Assembly (NCBI GenBank): GCA_045535205.1 | Contig: JAZSLF010000097.1 | Span: forward strand, 1-64,000 | Origin: RUG14199 sp045535205 | GTDB lineage: Bacteria; Bacillota; Clostridia; Oscillospirales; CAG-272 | Length of the DNA stretch: 64,000 nt | Direction: 5' to 3' | Part shown: piece by piece, positions 1 to 7,611 of the stretch | How positions within the stretch are numbered: the stretch's first letter is position 1 | Layout of the letters: each line of letters starts with the position of its first letter | The notes under the pieces: generated by a model | Database searches by the model: none | Seen by the model: only the letters and a program-made list of their open reading frames with translations | What the model was told of the DNA's origin: nothing | Translations under genes and position numbers: made by a program

Positions 1-53
1 ATATATATATTTTATAATAAATAAAAGTATTTTGTTTTTTATTAAAAAAACAC

Positions 54-82
54 TTGACATTCAAAGTATTCTATGTTATTAT
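54..82 (+). promoter_or_regulatory. Sigma-A promoter of tRNA-Lys
   Basis: A perfect TTGACA -35 box (54-59) and a TATTAT -10 box (77-82) are separated by 17 bases and lie just upstream of the tRNA gene. Nothing else between position 1 and the tRNA looks coding. Confidence 0.75.
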
Positions 83-100
83 AAGTAGGCAATTTCAAGT

Positions 101-176
101 GCCCCATTAGCTCAGTAGGTAGAGCACATGACTTTTAATCATGGTGTCCGGAGTTCGACTCTCCGATGGAGCACCA
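101..176 (+). tRNA. tRNA-Lys, anticodon UUU
   Basis: The sequence folds as a complete cloverleaf: D-stem, a five-pair anticodon stem CATGA/TCATG with anticodon TTT at 134-136, a T-arm with the GTTCGAC loop closed by CGGAG/CTCCG, discriminator A173 and an encoded CCA (174-176). It reads AAA/AAG lysine codons. The acceptor stem has one oddity: base 3 (C103) faces A170, so pair 3:70 is a C-A mismatch while the other six pairs are normal. The gene has its own promoter and terminator, so it is a single-gene unit. Confidence 0.96.
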
Positions 177-178
177 AA

Positions 179-206
179 AGACACACTTCGGTGTGTCTTT
201 TTTTAC
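179..206 (+). terminator. Rho-independent terminator of tRNA-Lys
   Basis: The hairpin AAGACACAC-TTCG-GTGTGTCTT with a UUCG-type tetraloop runs directly into a T tract, three bases after the CCA end of the tRNA. Confidence 0.9.
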
Positions 207-212
207 GTAAAG

Positions 213-238
213 AAAGCCCTCGCAAATGCGAGGGCTAA
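213..238 (-). terminator. Terminator of the lysine-regulated transporter gene
   Basis: The hairpin AGCCCTCGC-AAAT-GCGAGGGCT lies 12 bases beyond the stop codon of the minus-strand transporter gene, and on that strand it is followed by a T-rich run. Confidence 0.8.
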
Positions 239-249
239 ATCAATATTAT

Positions 250-1923
250 TTAAGCAAGCTTCTTCTGTGTTTTCTTTATGATAAAGAGAGTAGCAATAAG
301 AATAACTGCACTTACACCGAGAACGATAACTACATTCTGAACAAAGCCTGCAAGTATGTAGCCGACAAAGCTTATGCCTGCAACAAGAAGTGCATAGGGA
401 AGCTGAGTTGATACATGATTTACGTGGTCACACTGAGCACCTGCTGATGACATAATAGTTGTATCGGAAATGGGTGAACAATGGTCACCGCATACAGCAC
501 CTGCCAGACAAGCGGATATACCGATTATGAGCAGCTCGCTTTCAGCAGGGAATATGCTTGTAACGATGGGGATAAGGATACCGAAAGTACCCCAGGAAGT
601 ACCTGTAGCAAAGGCAAGACCGACAGCTACAAGGAAGATAATTGCAGGAAGGAAGTTTGCAAGACCTTCAGCAGCTCCTGACATAAGTGATTCTACATAA
701 ACGTCAGCACCGAGCATACCGGTCATATTCTTGAGTGCAGTTGCGAATGTGAGAATGAGGATTGCGGGAACCATAGCATTGAACCCCTTGGGAACGCTTT
801 TCATTGCATCGCCGAAGCTTACTACCTTTCTTATTGCAAGGTAAATGATCGTGAATACAAGAGAAATAAATCCTCCGAGAGGAAGACCGACTGTAGCATC
901 TGTGTTACCGAATGCACCGACAAAGTCGTGGAAATATTCACTTGTGCTGTCAAAGAAACCGCCGTTGTATATAAGTGCCCAAACACAAGTTGCGATAAGA
1001 ACAACAACAGGGAGAACAAGGTCGATAACTCTGCCTTTTTCACAGAAGTCTTCTTCTCCTGTTTCTTCAACGTTACCGCTTGTGTGGAGATCACCGAGAA
1101 GTGCATTTGCTTCGTGGAGTCTCATGGGACCGAAGTCAACCTTCATTATGATTGTTGAAACAACAAACAAAAGTGTGAGCAGAGAATAGAGATTGTAGGG
1201 AATAGCCTGAACAAAGAGCTTGATACCTTCGCCGTCAGCGGCATAGCTTGAAACAGCAGCAGCCCAGGAAGAAATAGGAGCTATCATACAAACAGGTGCA
1301 GCAGTTGCATCAATAATAAAAGCAAGCTTAGAACGAGAGATCTTTTGTGCATCAGTTACGGGACGCATAACGCTGCCGACTGTAAGACAATTGAAATAGT
1401 CATCAATAAAAATGAGAACACCGAGAATAAATGTGCAGAACATAGCACCTGCACGGGACTTAATGTTCTTCTGTGCCCAACGTCCAAAAGCGGCAGAGCC
1501 TCCTGCACGGTTTACAAGAGCAACCATGATACCGAGTATAACGAGGAATACGAATATACCGGCAGTATCGGAAACAGCAGCAATAAATCCGTTTTGAGTA
1601 ACATTATCGATTGTCTTGATAACATTAAAATCAGTAACAAGAAGACCGCCTACAAGGATACCGATAACAAGAGAAGAATAAACTTCTTTTGTCACAAGTG
1701 CAAGTGCAATTGCGATAACGGGAGCAAGTAGTGCCATCCACGTTGAATAATAAGGTGTTTCGGCAGCAACAGTACCAGCGTTTGCACATACATCACAGCC
1801 TGCACCTTCACAGTCACCGCATGTCATAACAGCATCGGGATTGCCGCCGCTGATTGCTACGATTGCAACAACAGCAACAACAAGAACAGCCATTATGATA
1901 ATGGGTATGATTTTTTTGTTCAT
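250..1923 (-). CDS. NhaC-family antiporter, probable lysine transporter (LysW type)
   Basis: This 557-residue polytopic membrane protein belongs to the Na+/H+ antiporter NhaC superfamily. Family marks include the GTSWGTFGILIP stretch and the GDHCSPISDTT motif in the C-terminal half. The gene follows a lysine riboswitch (2018-2186) and a terminator hairpin, so I infer lysine uptake or lysine/proton exchange rather than general sodium export; NhaC-like genes under L-box control are called LysW. I chose the ATG at 1923 because AGGAGG lies eight bases before it; a longer frame starting at 1998 would run through the riboswitch terminator. An odd feature is a cysteine cluster, C35, C38, C43 and C46 (CGDCEGAGCDVC), between the first membrane segment and the next, resembling a DnaJ zinc-finger half-site. 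Confidence 0.85.
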   Translation of the reverse strand: MNKKIIPIIIMAVLVVAVVAIVAISGGNPDAVMTCGDCEGAGCDVCANAGTVAAETPYYSTWMALLAPVIAIALALVTKEVYSSLVIGILVGGLLVTDFNVIKTIDNVTQNGFIAAVSDTAGIFVFLVILGIMVALVNRAGGSAAFGRWAQKNIKSRAGAMFCTFILGVLIFIDDYFNCLTVGSVMRPVTDAQKISRSKLAFIIDATAAPVCMIAPISSWAAAVSSYAADGEGIKLFVQAIPYNLYSLLTLLFVVSTIIMKVDFGPMRLHEANALLGDLHTSGNVEETGEEDFCEKGRVIDLVLPVVVLIATCVWALIYNGGFFDSTSEYFHDFVGAFGNTDATVGLPLGGFISLVFTIIYLAIRKVVSFGDAMKSVPKGFNAMVPAILILTFATALKNMTGMLGADVYVESLMSGAAEGLANFLPAIIFLVAVGLAFATGTSWGTFGILIPIVTSIFPAESELLIIGISACLAGAVCGDHCSPISDTTIMSSAGAQCDHVNHVSTQLPYALLVAGISFVGYILAGFVQNVVIVLGVSAVILIATLFIIKKTQKKLA

Positions 1924-1954
1924 ATTGAACTCCTCCTGAAATAATTTTTTTCTG

Positions 1955-1990
1955 AAAAATAAAATAACCGTGACAGAAAGCGTCACGGTC
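1955..1990 (-). terminator. Riboswitch-controlled terminator
   Basis: On the minus strand a perfect CCGTGAC/GTCACGG stem is followed by a T-rich tail (TTATTTTATTTTT). It lies between the lysine aptamer and the ribosome binding site of the transporter gene, the usual place for the expression platform of a transcription-terminating L-box. Lysine binding is expected to favour this hairpin and so shut the gene off. Confidence 0.8.
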
Positions 1991-2017
1991 ATAAACATCG
2001 ATTATAAACCTCGATCA

Positions 2018-2186
2018 TGAACGATAGCTCTCCACATAAGTGACAGTCCGTACGGTATTTCCGTAAGTCCCAGAAATATGACGTTGGCATACGCAAATAT
2101 TTCTTCGGCGACAGACCCTTTCGCAAAGCTTATTATGCCGTAAAAGCTTTGTTACTGATGTATATCGCACCTCTATCAACGATTAA
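2018..2186 (-). ncRNA. Lysine riboswitch (L-box) aptamer
   Basis: Read on the minus strand, the conserved L-box blocks occur in the right order: GATAGAGGTGCG at the 5' side of P1/P2, ATCAGTA, CGAAAGGG followed by GTCGCCGAAG, TGGGACT, GGACTGTCACTT, and GAGAGCTATC closing P1. The B. subtilis lysC leader has the same order of blocks. It is the leader of the NhaC-type gene at 250-1923. Known members bind L-lysine and control lysine synthesis or transport genes. Confidence 0.95.
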
Positions 2187-2195
2187 TATACTTGA

Positions 2196-2224
2196 TGATA
2201 ACACACATTTTATACATTTGTCAA
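2196..2224 (-). promoter_or_regulatory. Sigma-A promoter of the lysine riboswitch transcript
   Basis: On the minus strand there is a perfect TTGACA (2224-2219), a 17-base spacer and TTATCA (2201-2196), about ten bases before the aptamer begins. The remaining bases up to 2331 are AT-rich and hold only the start region of the divergent hydrolase gene. Confidence 0.75.
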
Positions 2225-2331
2225 TAGTTGCAGGAATTTTTCTGATTTTTTTTATAAACCATTGATTATAATAATAAATTATGTTACAATATATCATTAT
2301 ATTATATATTTAATTGTATCAAAGGGATAAA

Positions 2332-2964
2332 ATGAAGGTTGCACGAATAAATGCAGGAGAATTTGGCTCAAACTGTTGGCTTGTATACGACGAAAATATC
2401 GGTGAGGGAATACTAATCGATCCGTCACCTGAGCTGCCTGTTATTCTTGACTCCCTTGAAAAAAGAGGGGTCAGTCTTAAATATATATTTTTGACCCATG
2501 GACATTTTGATCATATGACAAGCGTTGATAGCCTGCGTGAAGCAACGGGAGCCCCTCTTTGCATTCACGAAAAAGATGCAGAATGTCTTGTGAATTCAAA
2601 TCTTAACGCCTATAGAAAATTCATGGCGTCAGATCTTATATTCAAGCCTGCGGATATTTTACTGCGAGAAGGTGATGAAATAAGCTTCGGCTCGTTAAAG
2701 CTGACTCTTATGCACACACCCGGTCATTCAGAGGGATCTGTTTGTTTTTTTGTTGATGATGCAATGTTCAGCGGAGATACCTTGTTTGACGGCAGCATAG
2801 GCAGAAGCGATCTTGAGGGCAGTGATACCCGCAAGCTCATACAAAGTTTAAAGAGAATAGCTTCGATAACAAAAAACTATACCGTATACAGCGGACACGG
2901 TTCTGTTACCACTCTTGAAAAGCAGAAACAATTCAACATTTATCTTAAAAATTTTAATAACTAA
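2332..2964 (+). CDS. MBL-fold metallo-hydrolase (glyoxalase II-like)
   Basis: This 210-residue cytoplasmic protein has the metallo-beta-lactamase fold. The metal-binding THGHFDH motif, the downstream HTPGHSEGS histidine, the SGDTLFDGSIGR aspartate block and the C-terminal SGHG histidine are all present in order, which fits the glyoxalase II-like subgroup of hydroxyacyl-thioester hydrolases. The substrate cannot be told from sequence. I chose the ATG at 2332, five bases after AAAGGG; an upstream TTG at 2314 has no such site. It lies 23 bases before gltX and is probably co-transcribed with it. Confidence 0.85.
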   Translation: MKVARINAGEFGSNCWLVYDENIGEGILIDPSPELPVILDSLEKRGVSLKYIFLTHGHFDHMTSVDSLREATGAPLCIHEKDAECLVNSNLNAYRKFMASDLIFKPADILLREGDEISFGSLKLTLMHTPGHSEGSVCFFVDDAMFSGDTLFDGSIGRSDLEGSDTRKLIQSLKRIASITKNYTVYSGHGSVTTLEKQKQFNIYLKNFNN

Positions 2965-2987
2965 TAACCCGAAAGGATCTGATATTT

Positions 2988-4673
2988 ATGGATTACAATT
3001 ATCTTGCCGATCTACTGTTTCCGAATGTGACACTCACTCCTTCGGAATATGAAGCTAAGCTTCCCGCAAGAAATCTCCCAGAAGGTGCAAAGGTCACCCG
3101 TTTTGCACCGAGCCCCACAGGATTTGTACACTTCGGCGGTCTTTTCCCTGTAACAGTTGCCGAAAGACTCGCTCATCAAAGCGGCGGTGTTTTCTATTTG
3201 AGAATTGAAGATACAGACGCTAAAAGAGAGGTTGAGGGTGCAACAGAAGCACTTATTAAAGTGCTCGCTCATTACGGTATCAATTTTGACGAAGGTGCTG
3301 TTCTTGACGAAAACGGTAACGTTTGCGATAAAGGTGACTTTGGCCCTTATAAGCAGAGTCTTCGCCGTGATATTTATCATATTTATGCAAAACAGCTTGT
3401 AAAGGAAGGCAAAGCCTACCCTGTATTTACAACAAAAGAAGAGCTCGAAGCTATGAATGCCGTTGATAAGAAGGCTGAGCTCAAGGAAAAAGACTGGCAC
3501 ATTGAAGCTGAGCTTCAGAACGAAGAAAAAATGAGAATGCGTCAGTTTACAATTGAAAGTGTTGAAGAAAACCTTAAAGCAGGAAATCCTTTCGTTCTTC
3601 GTATGCTTTCAAACGGAGACCCTGACAAGACCTTCAGAATTACCGACCTTGTAAAAGGAAATCTTGAGCTTCCTGAAAATGATAAGGATGAAGTTCTTCT
3701 CAAGAGCGACGGTATTCCCACTTACCATTTTGCTCATGCGGTAGATGATCACTTAATGGGAACGACTCACGTTATCAGAGGAGAAGAATGGCTTCCCAGC
3801 CTTCCCAGACACGTGATGCTCTTCAACTTCCTCGGTTTTAAGCTTCCTAAGTATATGCACATTTCACAGCTTATGAAAATGGGCGAAAACGGCTCTAAAA
3901 AGAAGCTTTCAAAGCGTGATATGGGTGCAAACATGGATGACTACAAGAGAATGGGTTATGCACCTGAATGTGTAATGGAATACGTAATGACCCTTCTTAA
4001 TTCAAATTATGAGGAATGGCATACAGCCAACATTGATAAATCATATCTTGATTTTCCCTTCAGCATAAAGAAAATGAGTGCCTCCGGATGTCTCTTTGAC
4101 TTCGGCAAGCTCAATGACGTAAGCAAAAACGTAATTTCACGCATGAGTGCCGATAGAGTATATAACGAAGCATCAGAATGGGCTATGGAATTTGATCCGG
4201 AGTTTGCCGCAGCATTTACAAAAGATGCAGAGTTTACCAAAAAGATACTCGCCATCGGCAGAGGCGGTAAGAAACCAAGAAAAGACATAACTGTCTGGAG
4301 TGGTGTAAAGGACTACATGGGATTTTTCTATGATGAATTTTATACCGTACAGGACGAAATTCCCGAACAGTTTGAAAACGATGATGTAAAAACTGCACTT
4401 TCACTTTTTGTTGACAGCTATAATCCTTCTGACGATCAGGACACTTGGTTTACTAAAATAAAAGAAATTGCTGAGAAATGCGGCTTTGCAGGCGAGACTA
4501 AGCAGTATAAGGTAGATCCCGACTCATATAAAGGACACGTCGGAGACATCAGTATGTTCCTTCGTATCGCAGTTACGGGAAAAATGAACTCTCCCGATAT
4601 GTATGCTGTAATGCAGATACTCGGTGAAGATAAGGTAAAAGAAAGAATTAATAATTTTGCAGGAAGGATATAA
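2988..4673 (+). CDS. gltX: Glutamate--tRNA ligase
   Basis: Class Ic synthetase charging tRNA-Glu. The Rossmann signature PSPTGFVHFGG is at residues 41-51 and the KMSKS-type loop KKKLSKRD near residue 305. At 561 residues it is longer than the common bacterial form of about 470-490: there is an extra N-terminal stretch of some 37 residues before the first motif and a lengthened C-terminal part. The HIGH motif reads HFGG. The start is set by AAAGGA upstream. It is followed after four bases by glnS, so the two synthetases form one operon. Confidence 0.93.
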   Translation: MDYNYLADLLFPNVTLTPSEYEAKLPARNLPEGAKVTRFAPSPTGFVHFGGLFPVTVAERLAHQSGGVFYLRIEDTDAKREVEGATEALIKVLAHYGINFDEGAVLDENGNVCDKGDFGPYKQSLRRDIYHIYAKQLVKEGKAYPVFTTKEELEAMNAVDKKAELKEKDWHIEAELQNEEKMRMRQFTIESVEENLKAGNPFVLRMLSNGDPDKTFRITDLVKGNLELPENDKDEVLLKSDGIPTYHFAHAVDDHLMGTTHVIRGEEWLPSLPRHVMLFNFLGFKLPKYMHISQLMKMGENGSKKKLSKRDMGANMDDYKRMGYAPECVMEYVMTLLNSNYEEWHTANIDKSYLDFPFSIKKMSASGCLFDFGKLNDVSKNVISRMSADRVYNEASEWAMEFDPEFAAAFTKDAEFTKKILAIGRGGKKPRKDITVWSGVKDYMGFFYDEFYTVQDEIPEQFENDDVKTALSLFVDSYNPSDDQDTWFTKIKEIAEKCGFAGETKQYKVDPDSYKGHVGDISMFLRIAVTGKMNSPDMYAVMQILGEDKVKERINNFAGRI

Positions 4674-4677
4674 GCTC

Positions 4678-6318
4678 ATGGCTGAAAATTCCAACTTTAT
4701 TCATGATATAATAGACAAAGACCTTGAAGACGGCGTTTATGACGAGATACACACCCGTTTTCCTCCCGAACCCAACGGCTATCTTCATATAGGTCATGTT
4801 AAGGCCATCTATATAAACAGCACAACTGCTAAAAAGTATAACGGAAAATTCAATCTCCGTTATGATGATACAAACCCCTCAAAAGAAGATACTGAATTTG
4901 TAGACGCTATTATCGGCGACCTCAGATGGCTCGGTGCTGAGCCTGATGGAATTTATTACGGCTCCGATTATTTTGAACAGTGCTACGAATATGCTGAAAA
5001 GCTTATCAGAGACGGTAAGGCATACGTTTGTGACCTCACCGCTGAAGAACTCAGAGAATACAGAGGAACACTTACAGAGCCCGGTAAAGAAAGTCCCTAC
5101 CGAAACCGTTCCGTAGAAGAAAATCTTGATCTGTTCCGCAGAATGAGAGCCGGAGAATTTGCAGACGGAGCAAAGACACTCAGAGCAAAGATCGATATGT
5201 CATCTCCCAACATAAACCTCAGAGACCCTGCAATATACAGAATACTCAGAGCACACCATCACCGCCAGGGTGACAAGTGGTGTATCTATCCTCTCTATGA
5301 TTACGCCCATCCCATTCAGGATGCAATTGAAGGTATTTCTCACTCACTTTGTTCAATTGAATTTGAAAATCACAGACCTCTTTACGAATGGGTAATTGAC
5401 AATATCGGCTTTGAAAAGAAGCCTAAGCAGAGAGAGTTTGCTAACCTCAATGTAACATATACTGTAATGAGCAAGCGTTATTTCAGAAAGCTTGTCGAAG
5501 ATAATATGGTTGACGGTTGGGATGACCCCAGATGTCCCACTCTCTGCGGTCTTCGCCGCAGAGGCTACACACCTTCCGCACTTTTTGAATTTGTAAAGAG
5601 AGCAGGTGTTGCCAAGAACTACAGCCTTGTTGATATTGAGCTTCTTGAATATTGCATCAGAGAAGAGCTTAACAAGACTGCACAGCGCAGAATTGTTGTT
5701 CTTGATCCCGTCAAGGTTGTAATTGACAACTATCCTGAAGGCAAAACAGAATATTTTGAAGTATCAAACAACCCAGGCGATGCCGAAGCAGGAACAAGAA
5801 AGGTTGCTTTTACAAGGGAGCTTTATATCGACCGTGAGGATTTTGCAGAGGTGCCCCCGCCCAAGTTCTTCAGAATGAAGCCTGACGGTGAAGTCAGACT
5901 TATGGGTGCGTACATCGTTAAATGTGTAGGCGTTGAAAAGGATGAAAACGGCGATGATGTAATTCATTGTACAGCTGACCTCGAAACAGGAAACGGAATG
6001 CCCGTTGACGGCAGAAAGGTGAAGGGAACTATTCATTGGGTTTCCTCCGAAAACTGTGATGATATCGAAGTGCGTCTGTATGATAAGCTCTTTACACTCA
6101 AAAATATGGGTGATATGCCCGAAGATAAGACGTATAATGATTATCTCAATCCCGATTCTCTTAAAATACTTACAGGCTGCAAAGCGGAAAAATCACTTCT
6201 TGAATGCGACAAAACACACTTCCAGTTTGTAAGAACAGGTTATTTTGTTAAGGACAGCAAATATCCCAACACATTTAACCGTATAGTTTCTTTAAAGGAT
6301 AGCTATAAGCCCGAATAA
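4678..6318 (+). CDS. glnS: Glutamine--tRNA ligase
   Basis: This 546-residue enzyme attaches glutamine directly to tRNA-Gln. The motifs FPPEPNGYLHIGH (residues 28-40) and VMSKR (about residue 262) are intact, and the C-terminal beta-barrel anticodon-binding region (for example GAYIVKCVGV and HFQFVRTGYF) is full length. I chose the ATG at 4678, with AGGAAGGA upstream inside the end of gltX. Many Clostridia lack GlnRS and use the GatCAB transamidation route; the family is held to have entered bacteria from eukaryotes by transfer. Having it behind gltX suggests that in this organism GltX need not mischarge tRNA-Gln. Confidence 0.95.
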   Translation: MAENSNFIHDIIDKDLEDGVYDEIHTRFPPEPNGYLHIGHVKAIYINSTTAKKYNGKFNLRYDDTNPSKEDTEFVDAIIGDLRWLGAEPDGIYYGSDYFEQCYEYAEKLIRDGKAYVCDLTAEELREYRGTLTEPGKESPYRNRSVEENLDLFRRMRAGEFADGAKTLRAKIDMSSPNINLRDPAIYRILRAHHHRQGDKWCIYPLYDYAHPIQDAIEGISHSLCSIEFENHRPLYEWVIDNIGFEKKPKQREFANLNVTYTVMSKRYFRKLVEDNMVDGWDDPRCPTLCGLRRRGYTPSALFEFVKRAGVAKNYSLVDIELLEYCIREELNKTAQRRIVVLDPVKVVIDNYPEGKTEYFEVSNNPGDAEAGTRKVAFTRELYIDREDFAEVPPPKFFRMKPDGEVRLMGAYIVKCVGVEKDENGDDVIHCTADLETGNGMPVDGRKVKGTIHWVSSENCDDIEVRLYDKLFTLKNMGDMPEDKTYNDYLNPDSLKILTGCKAEKSLLECDKTHFQFVRTGYFVKDSKYPNTFNRIVSLKDSYKPE

Positions 6319-6323
6319 AATTT

Positions 6324-6350
6324 ATGCCCCCGCAGCAACGGGGGCATTAT
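6324..6350. terminator. Bidirectional terminator between glnS and the YibE/F gene
   Basis: The strong stem TGCCCCCG/CGGGGGCA with AT-rich flanks on both sides sits between two convergent genes. Confidence 0.85.
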
Positions 6351-6363
6351 TCTGTACGTATTA

Positions 6364-7572
6364 CTAATCTATATTATCGGCTGAGCTCAGAAGTTCTACA
6401 AACTCATCCTTCGTTTCTTGCTTTACGGGAATTTTCTCGTTATTATTCTTTGAATAAAACAATGCACTTATAAATGATGTTAAAGGCAGAGCAGAAAGTA
6501 TACCAAGGCTTCCGATAATGATTTTAAGTATCTCAATAATAATATTTTCTTTGTTGAAAAGATTTAGAAGTGAAAAACTGTTATTATAAATAATCAGCAA
6601 AACAGCACACAGAGAGCTGCCTACGTAAGCTAAAATAAGCGTGTTTGACATCGTTCCTATTATATCGCGGCTGATTGTCAGACCGGATTTGAAAAGCTCT
6701 GAAAAGGACGGTTTATCGAGCTTTACGGCAATTTCATGAAGTGATGCCGCTATATTAACTGCAACGTCCATTACAGCACCGATAGCACCTATAATGATAC
6801 CTGCAAAAACAAGAGCTTTAAGGTCGATTTTTCCATCACCTATTCCCATAATATATATCGCATGTTCGTCGGTGACGCCGGTAAGCTTTAAAAACAGATC
6901 CATAATAACAGTAACAGCGGCAGAAATAAGCACACCGCCCATACATCCAATACCCGCAACAAGACTCAGATCAGTAAGTCCGTTTACAATAATGAGGGTC
7001 ATAACTGTGATATACAGACACACAAGAATAGACCAAAGATAAATGTTTCCGCCGTCAAGAATAACCGGAATAAGAACGAAGAATACTGATACGAGCGTAA
7101 GTATCAACGATAATAATGTCCGTATACCTTTAATACCGCCGAATATTATCAGAACTGCACAAAAAATTACAGCCAAAACTATTATGGCATCGCTTCGCAC
7201 GTATTCTGCAAAGCTCCATGTGCTTTCTCCGCCAATGTCTGCTTCATATACGATCACCTTGTCACCCTGAGTAACAGGCTCAGGGTTGATCATGGAATAA
7301 TTGCTTATAAGCTGTGTTGCACTTAAAATCTCGCCTTTTTTGTCGCCGGATGTTACCTTCATATTGAAAACGTAGGTCGTATCTACCATCGTACCGTCTT
7401 CGTCAAGCTCAGTCACAAAAGTTTCAGTTACCTCGGTCACGACTCCTTTGATATATTCAGTATCAAAAGAAGGTCCGAACGGGTTTTCATTTGAAGCAAC
7501 TATGAAGAAAGCTGTAAAAGGAAGTGCTATACATATAACTATTGAAATAATATAAATTAATCTGTTTTTCAT
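6364..7572 (-). CDS. YibE/F family membrane protein
   Basis: This 402-residue protein has one N-terminal membrane segment, an extracytoplasmic part of about 90 residues with a beta-rich look (VTEVTETFV, KGEILSATQL), and then a bundle of about seven hydrophobic helices. The order and the motif GGIKGIRTLLSL followed by IMGIGDGKIDLKALVFAGIIIGA match the YibE/F family (PF07907), whose function is not established. The start codon has only a weak upstream site. A terminator-like hairpin separates it from the upstream oxidoreductase gene, so some of its expression may be read-through. Confidence 0.8.
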   Translation of the reverse strand: MKNRLIYIISIVICIALPFTAFFIVASNENPFGPSFDTEYIKGVVTEVTETFVTELDEDGTMVDTTYVFNMKVTSGDKKGEILSATQLISNYSMINPEPVTQGDKVIVYEADIGGESTWSFAEYVRSDAIIVLAVIFCAVLIIFGGIKGIRTLLSLILTLVSVFFVLIPVILDGGNIYLWSILVCLYITVMTLIIVNGLTDLSLVAGIGCMGGVLISAAVTVIMDLFLKLTGVTDEHAIYIMGIGDGKIDLKALVFAGIIIGAIGAVMDVAVNIAASLHEIAVKLDKPSFSELFKSGLTISRDIIGTMSNTLILAYVGSSLCAVLLIIYNNSFSLLNLFNKENIIIEILKIIIGSLGILSALPLTSFISALFYSKNNNEKIPVKQETKDEFVELLSSADNID

Positions 7573-7582
7573 TTTCTCACAA

Positions 7583-7604
7583 AAGGCGACCTTGCGGCCG
7601 CCTT
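7583..7604 (-). terminator. Terminator after the Gfo/Idh/MocA gene
   Basis: On the minus strand the stem AAGGCGGC/GGTCGCCTT is followed by TTTTG. It lies between the stop codon at 7612 and the YibE/F start at 7572. Confidence 0.6.
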
Positions 7605-7611
7605 ATTACAG

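Noticed and set aside
1924..1998. Longer start for the NhaC-type gene at 1998
   Set aside because: It would place the coding region across the riboswitch terminator, and the AGGAGG site lies before the ATG at 1923.
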